The notes: a model not told the origin generated them from the letters alone. Positions 36,582 to 48,534 are shown, numbered from the stretch's first letter. The stretch: DNA of 64,000 nt from Polyodon spathula (GCF_017654505.1 NC_054565.1:5021474-5085473); one strand, 5' to 3'. A program made the numbers and translations.

Positions 36582-38206
36582 GATAGACAATAATTTATTT
36601 AGAGGAGGTGGGATTATAAAAATGTATCCAATATTTGTTCTAAATTGTCCTTAGTGCACTTTCTGAAAGGAAATTAAGGCAATTAAAATTATAACAACAA
36701 AAAAGAAACAATATATAACTTTTTAATACATTTAAATAGTTGTTTCTAATTTGGTAACTCTTCTGTGTATTTTTCCTTTCTGAAAAACTGTGTTTATGAT
36801 GAATTGAAGCAAATAGCTTTGAGAATCCAACACACTGTCTTTGGATTTCAAGTCTGCTTTTCAAGGTTTAACCTTCTGTTGATTACATGTTAAAACACTG
36901 ACAAGCAGGTGTAGGGTCACTCTGGGCAGCCAGGACAATAGTGGTTCAATGTGATGAGTCTGCAAGGTGTTGAAAGTGATTACCACCTCGAATTCCTGCA
37001 TTGCATTGGGGTTAAAATCCACTGTCAAAGTCTCCACAGAGAAGTTTTCTTTATGAAACACCAGTGATTTAAAGTTAAACTTAACCCAAGATACTACTAA
37101 AGTTAACCAAAGATACTACTTCAAATTTAGCAAAGAGAGAAGAACAAGACAGCATATGTGGATGCTGAATAAATGCATGGACTACCAGGTGAAGCAGCAG
37201 GAAAACTGAGAATATCTGAAAAAAAGGACATGATTCTGTGCTTTTAAAGGGAGAAAAAGGGAGAATAGTGAGCTGACAAGGGACAAGCCTTGGTAGACCA
37301 AATGTGCTTATCTCGTTCACTTTTCTTCGCTCTTATCCAGACGTGGATATGGAAGCACCTGCCAACTGAACACCTACTATTAAACCCTACATCAAAGTCA
37401 GATTCTGCAGTCCTCCTGCTTGTAACAGGAAGAGGCACCTTGTGTATCCCTGAATATATATTGGGGTGATTTAGCATAACAAACGAATCAGGTAAGTGAA
37501 GGACAGCCAGTGTATGGACTCAGGTGGCAGGTGTGTTACTAACAGGGGAAAAAGCTTAGATTAGTAGATTTAATCTGATTAAATAGGAGCAACTGCACTA
37601 AGACACCAGTTCAGGGGTTTTCTGATCATTAAACATTACATGATAAACAGATTCCATTCTGTTGCATCTTGACTGCATTGAAGACAGCAGACTGTTCTTG
37701 CAGAAGCCTTCAATGAGATATGTAGTGAAGATCAATGAGCCGTGCAATGCACAGGGGCTGTCCTTTGCACAGCCCTGGCATACAGTCTGATAAACTGGGT
37801 GAGTCAGCACTTAAACACTGAGTCAGGCTGGCAGGCTGCTTGGGTCAGCCTTGACCCAGAGAATAAAGTGCATGGCCAATTGCTGTCAGATATATATTTT
37901 CATATGTAGTGCATCTGATTGGGAATAATACAAAAAAAGATGACTTTGAATGAAACAAGCTACTCCATTGTTCAGGTTTGATAAAGGATCGATTGTGCAG
38001 CTTGTCTTGCCTTCAGATTCAGCATCCTGCATGGCCAGCTCTCTTTAAAGGAGCTTTGTCCCCCTTTGGAGGCATAACACATAAGATGAGAGGGTTTTTT
38101 TTTTTTTTTTTTTTTTACCTTAGTCACGTGAAATTTTATTGTGAAATTATAAAGCCCTGATTTACCAGTTATTTACTGAGATAAAGAAAGGCAAATCATT
38201 TTGTAT

Positions 38207-38280
<74 letters not shown>

Positions 38281-38559
38281 ACATTAAATATGTTTAGCCA
38301 TTTTTGATAAAAATCTTGAATGTAGCAAATTACGATTTTCCCATTAACATACCATGTTAATAAAGGAAAATAACTAGACTCGAAATTTCCGTTTTAAATA
38401 TAATAATGGTTCTTGCAGATGTCATAGATGATCAACCATGAGATGCTGTTAGAACAAAGAAAGATACTGTACTAAATGCATGCATGCAGACACCACCCTT
38501 GCCAGACGTGACGCTTACTGTAGCTCCCGGCTAAAAAAACAAACTACAAATACCAGAAA
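36582..38559. other. Intergenic upstream of STMN1
   Basis: No gene seen. Holds a poly-T run (38096-38116), the AT microsatellite and an inverted copy of the GGAAGCACCTGCCAAC repeat word at about 37350. Confidence 0.5.
38208..38276. repeat. (AT)n microsatellite
   Basis: About 34 AT units, a few hundred bases upstream of the STMN1 promoter region. Confidence 0.96.
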
Positions 38560-38740
38560 CGTGTTAAAGATGGGTTCGTCTAGCCAGCCAATAGAACGTG
38601 AGCGTGAAAAGTGACGTATGGTGGTTCGGTCTATTTTTGTGCAAACGGGCAGGTCTGGGCAAAGAAAGAAATCGGCGCGGGAGTACTGGTTTGGTTAGAA
38701 AGCAGGTTGACGGTCTGCAGCGAAGGTGGGTTCAGTGCAA
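38560..38740 (+). promoter_or_regulatory. Candidate STMN1 promoter and exon 1
   Basis: Sequence here changes from AT-rich to CpG-bearing. A CCAAT box lies at 38588-38592 and a CRE-like TGACGTA at 38612-38618. Downstream are CpG-rich words (TCGGCGCGGG near 38670, AGAGCGGCGGC near 38747). A plausible splice donor, AAG|GTGGGT, is at about 38724/38725, which would leave a non-coding first exon and an intron of about 2.7 kb to the start exon at 41397. Stathmin genes normally have a non-coding first exon. Start site and donor are inference. Confidence 0.4.
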
Positions 38741-40270
38741 TACCAGAGCGGCGGCTGATAATGCTGATTAGTCAATTAAATCAAGCAGAAAAAGAGTATC
38801 TGGTGCAATTTAGGACAAGGGTTTTGGTTATTTTAAATTAATACCTTGCAGCATTTAAGAGGGTTGCATAGTAAATCTTATTGCAAAAATAGACGGATGC
38901 CTGTAGCACAGTGACTTAAGGCAGCAGTAAATAAATAAAAATGCGTTCTTTACTTATTCATTTATTGATTTATTTCAACGTGCTTGTTAATTTTATTGTC
39001 TTGCGATTTGTGCATGCAGTACTTTTAAAGGAGATTTCGCCGTGCATGTGTTACATCAATATTGTCTTTTGTTCTGGATCGAAATAGGCGGGTGTCTGGG
39101 AGATTCTGCTGTAGGATTGAAGCGGGGCGTCTGGAATATTCTAGTCTGGGTCCGAGTGAACACGTTTCTGATTTTGAAAAACGTGCTGGGAGAGGCGAGG
39201 GATTTAGTAGGATGCTGGTTTTAAAAAAAAAACAAAGACAAAAAAATTAGGAGGTGAGGCGTTGTCTTTTGATTGGGTATATTTTGATAAAGAACTGCGT
39301 ATGCACTAGATGTAGAATGCAAACTGCTGCTGTTTTAAATGCTAACCAAATGCATTATTTGATTAGTGTTGCATTTTCAAGAAGCGTATTTTAAATGCAT
39401 ACAATCAAGTTTTGCCTATATCTATCGCTGGCAATTGAAGGCAGCAGGCCCGTTGTTAGCGGGGGTCCTGTCAATTTGGATTTAATTCAATTTGTGCAGA
39501 ATGTGGAACAAGACATTAAACTAACAAAGAAATGGGCTGTAAAATGGAAGTAACAAAAGGGAGGGTGTAGACGCGCTCCTGGCTTTGTTTATAAGCCGTC
39601 AATGCTGTATTGTGTGAAATAACTCGTTCTTTGTTTTTTTCAGCCGTTGGTGTCTTCCGTTATCGCTAATGGGCTGCTTGTTCCTTGGGGTAGCAGTTTA
39701 GTGCTGTAATATTGAATGCTCTTTAATGTGTTAGTTTTGAGGTCCGGGTGTTTGAATATTTAGGGGTCGTTTAGGCGGGATAGGTAAACCAATCGAATTG
39801 TTCTGGCTTTCTTAAACCTAAAATTGTGCAGCTTTTTATGTACCGCATCAAATCCCGTTGTCGCCGAATCTGTTCTGTATCAAAAAGTACCTGCTGTCGG
39901 AGTTAATCGACAGTGCTTTTTTTAGACTATTGTCTCGTTGTTAGTCCGTCGAGGCTGATTGTTCAGCTCTACCGCACTTGTTTACCGAGGAGTAGCCGGT
40001 GTAATAAACGTGTGCCTGTGTGATACGGAAACCGCTACTCCTTTTGTATATATAAAACCGTCTGCTAAAATAATTTGGGCGGGTCTTGTTAATACTAGAG
40101 AAGGGAGTGAAACCGAATCGGCTCATATGCCGCTGGCAGGGGTAGTTATCGGGACCCCAGTGAACCGTTTGGGGTTTTTTTTTTTTTTGGGTCAAAGCGG
40201 CGGTTGTCTGCGCGCGCTACACGCGTTCGAATATTTTTTGAAAGTGATAAGCGCGGGCTTGAAGTTAAAT
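38560..40270. promoter_or_regulatory. CpG-enriched region upstream of STMN1 start exon
   Basis: CpG dinucleotides are much commoner here than in surrounding DNA, for example around 39560-39660, 39855-40030 and 40195-40260 (GCGCGCGCTACACGCG at about 40209-40224). This looks like a weak, CpG-decayed island covering the promoter and first intron. No convincing open reading frame is present inside it. Confidence 0.55.
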
Positions 40271-41396
40271 ATTTGTGTGCTGATTACCGGCAAGGATAGT
40301 ATCAAAATGTAATATATACATATGAAAGTTGAGTTCATGACGGTTGCGTTTCCCATTTTTTTTGCCATTTTAAATATATTTATTGAGACTATAGCTTAAC
40401 TGCGATCAGATGGTACAAAGTAAAACTAAAATCTGGTGAAAACTAGCTTTAAAGAAACGTAAATCCTAAACGGGTTTCATAGCAGTACCGTGTTAAGATA
40501 AATGACGCTGCAATTCTTGTGCTGGAATATTATCGCTCCCTGCATTCAGTGCTGCTTGGCTTTGGTTGTGCTCACTGAAAGGAGGCTTCATACTTCAAGA
40601 CTTGCCAGCAGTGGGCGTCGTTCTTCATCCAACGAAGAAACAAAAGGACACTACCCAGTTTAAGGCCAAAATTCAAAATGTTGCATTTAGGGCAAAAATA
40701 TGTGCGCAGTTTACAAATCAGTACACAATTCTAACCCTGTTAAGAAAACATGAAGCTATTTAAACGTCTGTCCTGAGCTTTGTATAACCAGATACTGTGC
40801 TTTGTTCTGCAATGTACTGCATTGCACCTCGTATGCACATTCCTACAACAGTACACTAGTCCTTGTGTGTATGGAAGTAAACTTGGTACACACTGTTATA
40901 TTTGTAAAGCTATGGATTTAAAATGTTAAACATTTTGACCAGGTACCTTTTTTTTTTTTTTTAAGATAAACAACCTGCTTGATCACACAGTGAGCCATTA
41001 GTTATGTTTCTATCTTTTAATTGCAACAGATTGGCTTGTATTAAACAAAGCATGGTGGTTTTCACACAGTCAGGTATAGATTAACTGATGGTGAAATTGG
41101 ACTGCATATTGTTCTGCTTAGTACGTGATTGAGATGGTGTCTGGGTTTTTGCAGCTACCATGTCATTGTAATTGCATCTACGCTGAGCGACTTGTGCAAT
41201 GCAGCTGTCCAGTAAACCCTGTCCTCGCAATATTATATGCAGTTACGCCCCTACCCTTCCAAAAACTGCTGCATGATTCAACAGCTGTCCTACTCGCCCA
41301 CAGTTTGAAGACAATGAATGTGTTTCAAAGTGATTATTTAGTGAAGCAAGTATAGGGGTAATGGCTGTTAACCACTTCTCTTTCTCACTTGTTTAG

Positions 41397-41441
41397 GATT
41401 TAACAAGTAGCTCTAGTCTTCAGTCGACATGGCCACATCAG
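41397..41441 (+). other. STMN1: STMN1 exon 2: 5'-UTR end and start codon
   Basis: A pyrimidine-rich acceptor (TTTCTCACTTGTTTAG) ends at 41396. The exon carries 32 bases of UTR, then ATGGCCACATCAG from 41429, and a GTAATT donor at 41442. Only 13 coding bases sit here (M-A-T-S and the first base of E5), the usual stathmin arrangement in which exon 1 is non-coding. Confidence 0.88.
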
Positions 41442-42909
41442 GTAATTACAACACTTCAGGCTTTTTTGTTCAGTTTATTTGAAGGTGTTTGTTTTTTATT
41501 CTTGTGAAGAGAATCTACTTTAACATTTCTTGTCATGAGTAAACCATCTGTACCACCAAGTTGAGTTAATTTGGTTCCAAATGAGTCCTTAACTATACCG
41601 AACAATATCCTGTTTACGGATTGTTTTATTTTTGTGGATATCGGTTACGCTAGTTGTGCTGTGATAACTGTACTACGGCATTTACTTCATTTATTTTTTT
41701 ATAAGTGTGTAAAATAAGAGGGATGTTCTACAGTTTTTGGGTGTCTTCAGATTGGATTAAATCCTTTTAGTGCTGTTATTGCTTCTGTCTTGTTTTCTGG
41801 TGCCGTTGACAGATCTATGGGATAGCTTAGACAGACATATCAAAGATGGAAACTGTTTTTTTTTTCTGACCACCTCTTTCCTCCTCAGAGATCCATGTTA
41901 AGGAGTTGGACAAGCGTGCCTCTGGCCAGGCATTTGAGCTGATCCTTAGTCCTAACCATGCCGAAGGCAGGCCCGAGTTCCCCCTTTCACCGCCCAAGAA
42001 GAAGGACCTTTCCTTGGAGGAGATCCAGAGGAAGCTGGAAGCTGCAGAGGAGAGACGCAAGGTAACATTAATAACATGCATCCTCTAGGTGGTTCTGTTG
42101 AGAAACAAGTTTTTGGCATAGAATGTTAACCAACATTAACATTAAGAAGTGCACTGTCTTTTATGCTTTGAGTACCATTTAATTTCTTCTAGTCCCATGA
42201 AGCTGAGGTTCTGAAGCACTTGGCTGAGAAACGTGAGCACGAGAAGGAAGTTCTTCAGAAGGCCATGGAGGAGAACAACAACTTCAGTAAGATGGCAGAG
42301 GAGAAGCTGAATTCTAAAATGGAGGCCAACAAAGAGAAGCGTACTGCACAGATGGCGGCTAAAATGGAACGCTTAAAAGAGAAGGTAAATGTGTGGTGCA
42401 TTGATCCCTGTGCTGAGGCATTGTTTCCTTTTCAATTCAAACTTGGTTGCAAAACTGAATTAAGCCAAATGTGATTGCAGTTGGCAGTAGCCATAGGGTA
42501 CAGGTTTTGCTTTTCTAACTCCAATGTTGATACACATTTATTCAAATTTAGTGAGGCATTGCAATCCAACTTCCAAATATTTGCTTTTTTTTTTTTTAAC
42601 AGTAAACAAGAATCTCTTAAATTCATGCTTGATAGAACTGGTAATCTATTAAACATCTGGTGCCTAATGCAAAAGCATAGGTCCTTGTTTTACTGCAATA
42701 AAACCATAGTTTTTAAAGACTTTAATAGCTTTGGTCGTAAGTGAAACTTCAAAGCAGGTAATCTTAGGTGTCAATTAGACCAGTTGTCCCAATGCTAGAT
42801 AATTGTTTTGTACACAGACTAGTGTTTTTTAATACATTTCTATTTTTAGGATAAGAAAATTGAAGAAGTGCGTAAGAACAAAGAGACCCAAGAAGGTGCT
42901 GGAAACTGA
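41429..42909 (+). CDS. STMN1: Stathmin 1 (oncoprotein 18), spliced CDS
   Basis: Four coding segments, 41429-41441, 41889-42061, 42193-42384 and 42850-42909, join in frame through GT/AG introns to give 145 residues. Seen: [20 protein letters not shown] at the start, [17 protein letters not shown] at 35-51, then a long charged coiled-coil helix (EEIQ...KIEEVRKNK). The four classical regulatory serines are all present and fall at the mammalian numbers: S16 (KRAS), S25 (LSP), S38 (LSP) and S63 (SHEAE, first codon of its exon). Known for the family: cytosolic protein that binds two tubulin heterodimers, sequesters them and promotes microtubule catastrophe; phosphorylation at the four serines switches it off. 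The C-terminus (KETQEGAGN) is a few residues shorter than the 149-residue mammalian protein. Same strand as PAQR7 downstream, as in human. The alternative, another stathmin paralogue, is unlikely because there is no N-terminal palmitoylation extension. Confidence 0.96.
41889..42061 (+). CDS. STMN1: STMN1 coding segment, residues 5-62
   Basis: Acceptor TCCTCAG ends at 41888; donor GTAACA starts at 42062. The exon encodes the regulatory N-terminal domain with S16, S25 and S38, and the beginning of the long helix up to EERRK. Its 173 bases plus the 13 of the previous exon make 62 whole codons, so the next intron is phase 0. Confidence 0.95.
42193..42384 (+). CDS. STMN1: STMN1 coding segment, residues 63-126
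   Basis: Acceptor TTTCTTCTAG ends at 42192; donor GTAAAT starts at 42385. Exactly 64 codons, phase 0 on both sides. Encodes [20 protein letters not shown] and the rest of the tubulin-binding helical repeats to MERLKEK. S63 is the first codon. Confidence 0.95.
42850..42909 (+). CDS. STMN1: STMN1 last coding segment and stop
   Basis: Acceptor TATTTTTAG ends at 42849. Encodes [19 protein letters not shown] and TGA. The [11 protein letters not shown] part is strongly conserved in stathmins; the residues after it differ from the acidic mammalian tail, which is variable in the family. Confidence 0.92.
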   Translation, partial: DKKIEEVRKNKETQEGAGN

Positions 42910-42975
42910 AGTTTATAATGTAGGGAATATACTTTTTTTTTTTTTTTTTTTTTTTCCCATATCCAAAGATGTGTG

Positions 42976-43006
<31 letters not shown>

Positions 43007-43340
43007 TGGCCAATATCTTTCATTTTGTTTCCAATGGTAATTTAGTTCACTGCCTTTCTGGTTACCTTGTGGGGACAAAGGAGTCATTCCACTCTAAGTG
43101 TTCTTGCAATGATATTTTGCTGTAGATAATTCTTGTTGCATCTTTTTCTACTTGTAGTGTTGAATTGCAGAGGCAAAGCTTTTAAATAAGCAGTGTTCCC
43201 CTTTGGGTGGGATGGGGGGATAAAAGCATGTCTATAGTGCATATGTCCTTAACACTGTCTGTTATAGTGCAAGCTGAAAATCTGTATCTGTGGAAGTCCA
43301 AACTGCTGTTTGTTAACCTTAATAAAACTACACGGAGCTG
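42910..43340 (+). other. STMN1: STMN1 3' UTR
   Basis: Runs from the stop codon to just past an AATAAA hexamer at 43321-43326, the first canonical signal downstream. The segment 43210-43340 is non-repetitive and looks like ordinary UTR. Two long poly-T runs (about 42931-42955 and 42979-43005) interrupt it; they may be partly length-uncertain in the assembly. The exact cleavage point is inferred. Confidence 0.7.
43321..43326 (+). terminator. STMN1: STMN1 polyadenylation signal AATAAA
   Basis: Canonical AATAAA 412 bases after the stop, followed by a T/GT-rich stretch (GTGTGGGGTTTTTTTTTC) from about 43348, as expected of a downstream element. Confidence 0.7.
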
Positions 43341-43677
43341 TTCGTTTGTGTGGGGTTTTTTTTTCTCTCTGTTCCTCTGGTTTGGCATCCCCTGAGCCTG
43401 ATGTAGCCAACACCACTATTGCAAGTGTATGGATTGTTTCAGTTGCATTTGAGAGAAATGTTTGAAATGGCATGAATGGCTGGCTGTTAAACTAATGCTA
43501 GTTGTGTGGTTCTTGTGCATTTAAACCTGGTTTAGCCCTGACTACACTGACCAAAAATAAACACAATAATTTCAAAGATTTTACCGAGTTTGTTCATGTA
43601 AGGAAATAAATTCATTGGGCCCTAATCGATGGATTTCATATGACAGGGAATACAGATATGCATCTGTGCGTCACATC

Positions 43678-43709
<32 letters not shown>

Positions 43710-43950
43710 TTAGGGGTGTGGATCCGAAAACCAGACAGTATCAGATGTGACCATGTGCATCGTGCACCGCAACACATCTCTGCATAGAGTTGATCAGGCT
43801 CTTGATTGGCCTGTGGAATGTTGTCCTACTCCTTTTCAGTGGCTGTGCGAAGTTGCTGTATTGTGGTGGGAACATCATTCCAGAGCATCCCAAACATGCT
43901 CAATGGGTGACATGTCTGAGTATGCAGGCCATGGAAGAACTGGGACATTT

Positions 43951-44157
43951 TCAGCTTCCAGGAATTGTGTACAGATCCTTGTGACATGGGGCAGTGCATT
44001 GAAACATGAAGGGGTGGAGAAGGATGAATGGCACGACAATGGGCCTCAGGATCTTGTCACTATCTCTGCATTCAAATTGCCATTGATAAAATGCAATTGT
44101 TCGTCCGTAGCTTATGCTTGCCCATACCGTAACCCCACCGCCATCGAAGGTGAGCAT
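43951..44157 (-). pseudogene. Tc1 transposase catalytic-domain fragment
   Basis: 68 codons: FDGGGVTVWASISYGRTIAF, then DKILRPIVVPFILLHPFMFQ. The conserved Asp expected after MFQ (HDNARPH in the family) is destroyed here (CTAPCHK), so two of the three DDE residues are absent. Confidence 0.8.
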
Positions 44158-44198
44158 TTGGCCACTGACGTCGGTTATGACACTAAACTGCAGTCAGG

Positions 44199-44660
44199 TC
44201 AAGACCCTGGTGAGGACGACGAGCACACAGATGAGCTTCCCTGAGACAGTTTCTGACACTGCAGAAATTCTTCGGTTGTGCAAACCCCAGTTTCATTAGC
44301 TCTCAGAGTGGCTGGTCTCAGACGATCCCGCAGGTGAGGAAGCCGGATGTGGAGGTCCTGGGCTGGCTTGGTTACACATGGTCTGCGCTTGTGAGGCCAG
44401 TTCGATATACTGCCAAATTCTCTAAAATGATGTTGGAGGCAGCTTATGGTAGAGAAATGAACATTCAATACTCTGGCAACAGCTCTGGTGGACATTCCTG
44501 CAATCAGCATGCCAATTTCATGCTCTCTCAAAACTTGAGACATCTGTGGCATTGCATTGTGTGATAAAACTGCACATTTCAGAGTGGCCTTATTGTCCCC
44601 AGCACCAGGTGCACCTGTGTAATGATTATGCTGTTTAATCAGCTTCTTGATATGCCACAC
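44199..44660 (-). pseudogene. Tc1 transposase N-terminal fragment
   Basis: 153-residue open stretch. Residues from about 36 to 110 form the bipartite helix-turn-helix DNA-binding domain (VLREHEIGMLIAGMSTRAVA, SNWPHKRRPCVT, HIRLPHLRDRLRPAT). The start of the true transposase is probably the internal Met of MPQMSQVLREHE; the part before it is terminal element sequence read through. The reading frame is disrupted after LRANETG. Confidence 0.85.
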
Positions 44661-45465
44661 GTGTCCGGTGGCTGGATTATCTTGGCAAAGGAGAAATGCT
44701 CATTAACAGGGATGGAAACAAATTTGTGCACAAAATTTGAGAAATAAGATTTTTGTGCATATGGAAAATTTCTGGGATCTTTTAATTCAGCTCATGAAAC
44801 ATGGGACTAACACTTTACATGTTGCGTTTATATTTTTGTTCAGTGTAAATTGCATTGACTTGTTCCGTAAATCGCACTAGCCTGACTTGCTTAATGCCAA
44901 GCTTTGTATTGTAAATGTCAATTCAAATTTTCCAGTCTTCACCAAATGCAGGGAATAAGATGGCTCACTCCCAGATTTGTTATTTTGAATATCAATGTGG
45001 GTGTATAGCCATTAGTAAAATGTTTGCTTAACATTCCTGGTGCTCTTGGCAACTGCAGGGCACACTATGATAGCCACTGTAGAGCACTAAATTGTGGAAA
45101 GCAAGTACTTGTTGGGTAAGCTAATTATTGCACCCTTGCCCTTTTTATGGCTGCAGCTGTTTGCACATGACTGCCATCTAGTGGCTGAGTGGGGGGCTTG
45201 TGCAATTTATGTGCAAAGTGTGGTTTTCCAGTTATTTTTTTGAACCCTGATTTCAGCTGGCTCCAAATGTATTTAGCAGGCATTTTCAATTGACAGTCTA
45301 GAGCTGTTGGTATAATGTGTTTAACTACCTTTTTTTTTTTGTAACCTAGGCTTAGAAAGCCATATTCTGTCTTGCTGTAAGGCTGTTACACCTCCTCCTT
45401 CCCCCTGATATTCCTTAAAGGCAAATTTATTTATTTAAATATTCATGCATTTTAGTTTATATTCT

Positions 45466-45466
<1 letters not shown>

Positions 45467-45540
<74 letters not shown>

Positions 45541-45546
45541 TTTTTC
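45467..45546 (+). repeat. Compound (GT)n(AT)n(T)n tract
   Basis: GT units to about 45488, AT units to about 45532, then poly-T. Confidence 0.95.
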
Positions 45547-46617
45547 CTTCACTGACAGGCACAACGCTTAAACATTGTTCTTCCAGCTCAATTAATTTTC
45601 TCTACAACTAGTATTAGGCCTGACCTCTGCCTCAAATTCTGTGAAGCACAGTTTGTGCCTAGCAGCCTTAATACCTTCTGCACATGAAGTGGTCATGTTC
45701 TGGGAAAGTGAATTGAGTGTGTCGCAGTTGCCAACTGGCATGATGTGATGGTGCATCACCATCTTGGTAAAGGAAGGACTTGCACATTATGAATAAGTCT
45801 TTGGGAACAAAATGTTTTGAGACAAAAAAAAGCTTAGAAAATCCTTTAAAATTAAAAATACATTTTTTTCCCCCAAAAAATAAAGCCTTTGCCCATTTCT
45901 TACCTCCGTATTGTTATAAGCAGAAACATACAGCCTGTGCTTGTTTAGTCCAGTAGGCTTTGTTTTTGCAGAAGCCCTGGGGTGAATAAATTGAACCTTT
46001 TTATACCTGACACCCTGCTGGAACACCTACCTGCTGATTAGATTCCTGTTAATCCCAGGACCGTCAGGCAATTTTTTCAGCTCCAGTCTTTCTGTACATG
46101 TGAAAGCATTGTGCTACATGTGCCTTCTGGTTCTGCTTTGGTTTTGGTAACTCCCTAAATCCAAAGCTTACAAGGTGTTTTTCAGATGTCTTGCCTACCA
46201 TGTGAAACACACAGTCTCTGAATCTCAAGGTGTGTTTACACTTCTACTGCATTCCACTCGCAATGGGAACCCCTCAGATTCTCTTCTGCTCGGGCTGGTT
46301 TACATTAGTTAAAGCAGCATGGGTTCATCACAAAGGATTACAGTACAGGCATGCACACTGTGAAGCAGCTGACACTGAAATAGCTGTCGGTACAAGCGGA
46401 GTGCATTAAAAAAGTGAGGGAAACACTAGGATGTAACTAAAACTTTAATCTAGAGGGCCTCCCATGAGTCAGGCACTACAGACAATGTCATACACTACTG
46501 ATTAGAATGTTCTGTGTCAATTGCTTGCTGGCTATCTGCACCACACAATATGTGAATTTGTTCCACAAAGACATTTTATACCTGCAAGAAATAGAAACAT
46601 AAGCATGCAGTATTCTG

Positions 46618-46745
46618 TGGGGTGGGGTGGGGTTTGCAGGTTTGCATTCTGGCTTTGCCAAGTTGTTTGCTAGGCTTTCCAGAGGGAGCATTGCATTGGC
46701 TCTGTCGCTCCCCAGGGTCGTAGGGCAGGGAGTGATTCTTCTCGC
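46618..46745 (+). mobile_element. SINE body fragment, same family
   Basis: GCAGGTTTGCATTCTGGC, TTTGCCAAGTTGTTTGC, TTTCCAGAGGGAGCATTGCA, TTGGCTCTGTCGCTCCC. The tRNA-like head is missing or degraded. Confidence 0.55.
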
Positions 46746-48117
46746 CGCTCTACAGCGCACCCTACTGGTCAACACCTCACTGAAGTCCACTGTCAAGCAC
46801 TGGGTGTAGAGAGGCAATTGGCTTGATCATTGGAGGGCGTCCATTGATCTTCAATTCTCCAGAGCTGTTGTGGCGAGTCTCTGGTGAGAGAATATAACTG
46901 GGCATTCTAATTTGGGGGGATAAAAACCGCTCAGAATGAAAGGGTAGCTCGTGAGCCCAGCAGATAGTTCACCAGCAGAGTAAACATTTCCACTGGACAC
47001 ATTGAAGTTTAGTAATCTGCATGGCCTTTTAACCTGTCCACAGTGAGCTGGGTTTTTGACAGGCAAGGTAGTCAGCTAATGCATTTGAATATACACCGGA
47101 GATGCAAAGGGACAGATTCACAATCCCAAAATACTTGCTTTCTCGATCATTCACACAGAGAATCCCATCACATCCAGTCTGTATCGACTTCCTTCATCGC
47201 CTGCCTTGGCTATCACTTTCCTATCCTGCACAAACACAGCCTCCTTTTCAGCTGCCCCTCACAGCAGGTCATATACCTTTTAATTGCTGTATGTGCCTTT
47301 CTTTAATGCACAGCTTTGCACGTATGAAGCATTGTATCGTTGTTTAGAATCACTATCATTTTCTCACTGGTCTCACTAGAGCTGTTAATGTTAACAGCGC
47401 TACATTTAGAAATACTAAAAGAAAACTTAAGTTCAACGACAACATTTTGACCATAATGAACATTGAAGACAATTAGATAGTCAAAATGTATTGTCAATTT
47501 AATTTGTTAGGTTTCTTGTAATATTTCTAAATGTAAAGACATCTGAAGGGATGTATTGTTAGTGGCATTCGTGTTCTTGTAAACTTATTTTGTTTCCTGC
47601 AGTTGGAGCAGCACAGTTGAGCTCTGCATTGGTATTCCATGCTGGGAGTCCAGTCCTGGAGAACAAGGGCTCCTTTGTTTTCCCTGCGCAGCGATGGCTG
47701 TGTGATCGGATTATAAACTGGGTACCAGCGCACACAGCTCCACTACCACGCCCCCTCCAGGATCTTACTAGACCAGAAAACTGAAACTGACCTGCTTCTG
47801 AACAACCTGCTTCTCTAGAATGGCTTTCAATAGGGACGCTGTAGTGAGTTTTTATTTGAAGTACTTTCTGTGACACAGACATAGCGGTCCTCAAAAAAGA
47901 TTGAGAGCATGATCCTTTTTCTCTTGAAATTAACAGCTGTAAATTGGCATACAATTGACATAATAAAATGACCATGTGGATTTATGAAATGACACAGGCA
48001 GCAGATTGTAATGCCTTCAGTTCCTCTCCTGTTGCATCGCAACAGTCGTATTCTAGGTAAAGTGAGTTGGAATAGCGGGTACAACCCTTAGTTTGCCCCC
48101 ATGCCTTCCCTGTGATT

Positions 48118-48240
48118 ATACAACACATTTAACATAGTTTCCCATGGTTTGCCTTTTTTTTTTTAACATGCTTTCCCATACCTGTGTTTTACAATGCTTA
48201 CCTATGATTAATCATGCTTTTGCACTTTGGTGTTCTATGA
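48118..48240. mobile_element. AAAGCAT-family MITE, partial copy
   Basis: AACATAGTTTCCCATGGTTT at the left and GAAACTTTTCTAATGG at the right; the interior has ACAATGCTTACCTATGATTA and ATCATGCTTTT, complements of the family core. Interrupted by a poly-T run. Confidence 0.55.
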
Positions 48241-48534
48241 AACTTTTCTAATGGAACGCTCTGGTCTGCCGGTAACAATTTTGCCCAGGGATACAGCTCA
48301 GGATGGAGGACAGAGGATACTGTCTAGACATTTTCGGTATACTGTTTTAAAGACCTTCAGTTATTTTAATACTGGATAACACATCAAAGCTCCCTGCAGC
48401 CTTTTACCTTGTATTCATTAAAGAGGGATAGCTCACATGTCATTGTGAATACATTTTTTTTTACTTTGCCCTTATTATTTAGGGTAGGTGGCTGGCAAGG
48501 TCATAAACGGAGCAAGGAAGGCTGTTCAGCCTGG

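Larger units (their letters stand above)
43543..44847 (-). mobile_element. Tc1-like transposon, internally deleted
   Basis: Both ends are present with flanking TA: TACACTGACCAAAAATAAAC at 43543 and TATTTTTGTTCAGTGTA ending at 44847. The transposase runs on the minus strand: HTH/paired-like domain at 44199-44660 (REHEIGMLIAGMSTRAVARV, then FREFGSISNWPHKRRPCVT), later blocks at 43951-44157 (GGGVTVWASISYG, DKILRPIVVPF) and a YSDMSPIEHVWDAL-like end near 43880-43920. Between the HTH part and GGGVTVWA, at about 44140, the segment that normally carries the first catalytic Asp is missing. Frameshifts elsewhere also make it non-autonomous. It lies 200 bases behind the STMN1 poly(A) signal. Confidence 0.92.
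44848..48117. other. Intergenic between STMN1 and PAQR7
   Basis: Compound GT/AT tract, SINE fragment at 46618, otherwise no coding or RNA feature recognised. Reading frames at 47559-47975 and elsewhere are random. Confidence 0.5.

Noticed and set aside
43747..44244. 165-codon + strand frame
   Set aside because: It is the antisense of the Tc1 transposase; the conserved protein is on the minus strand.
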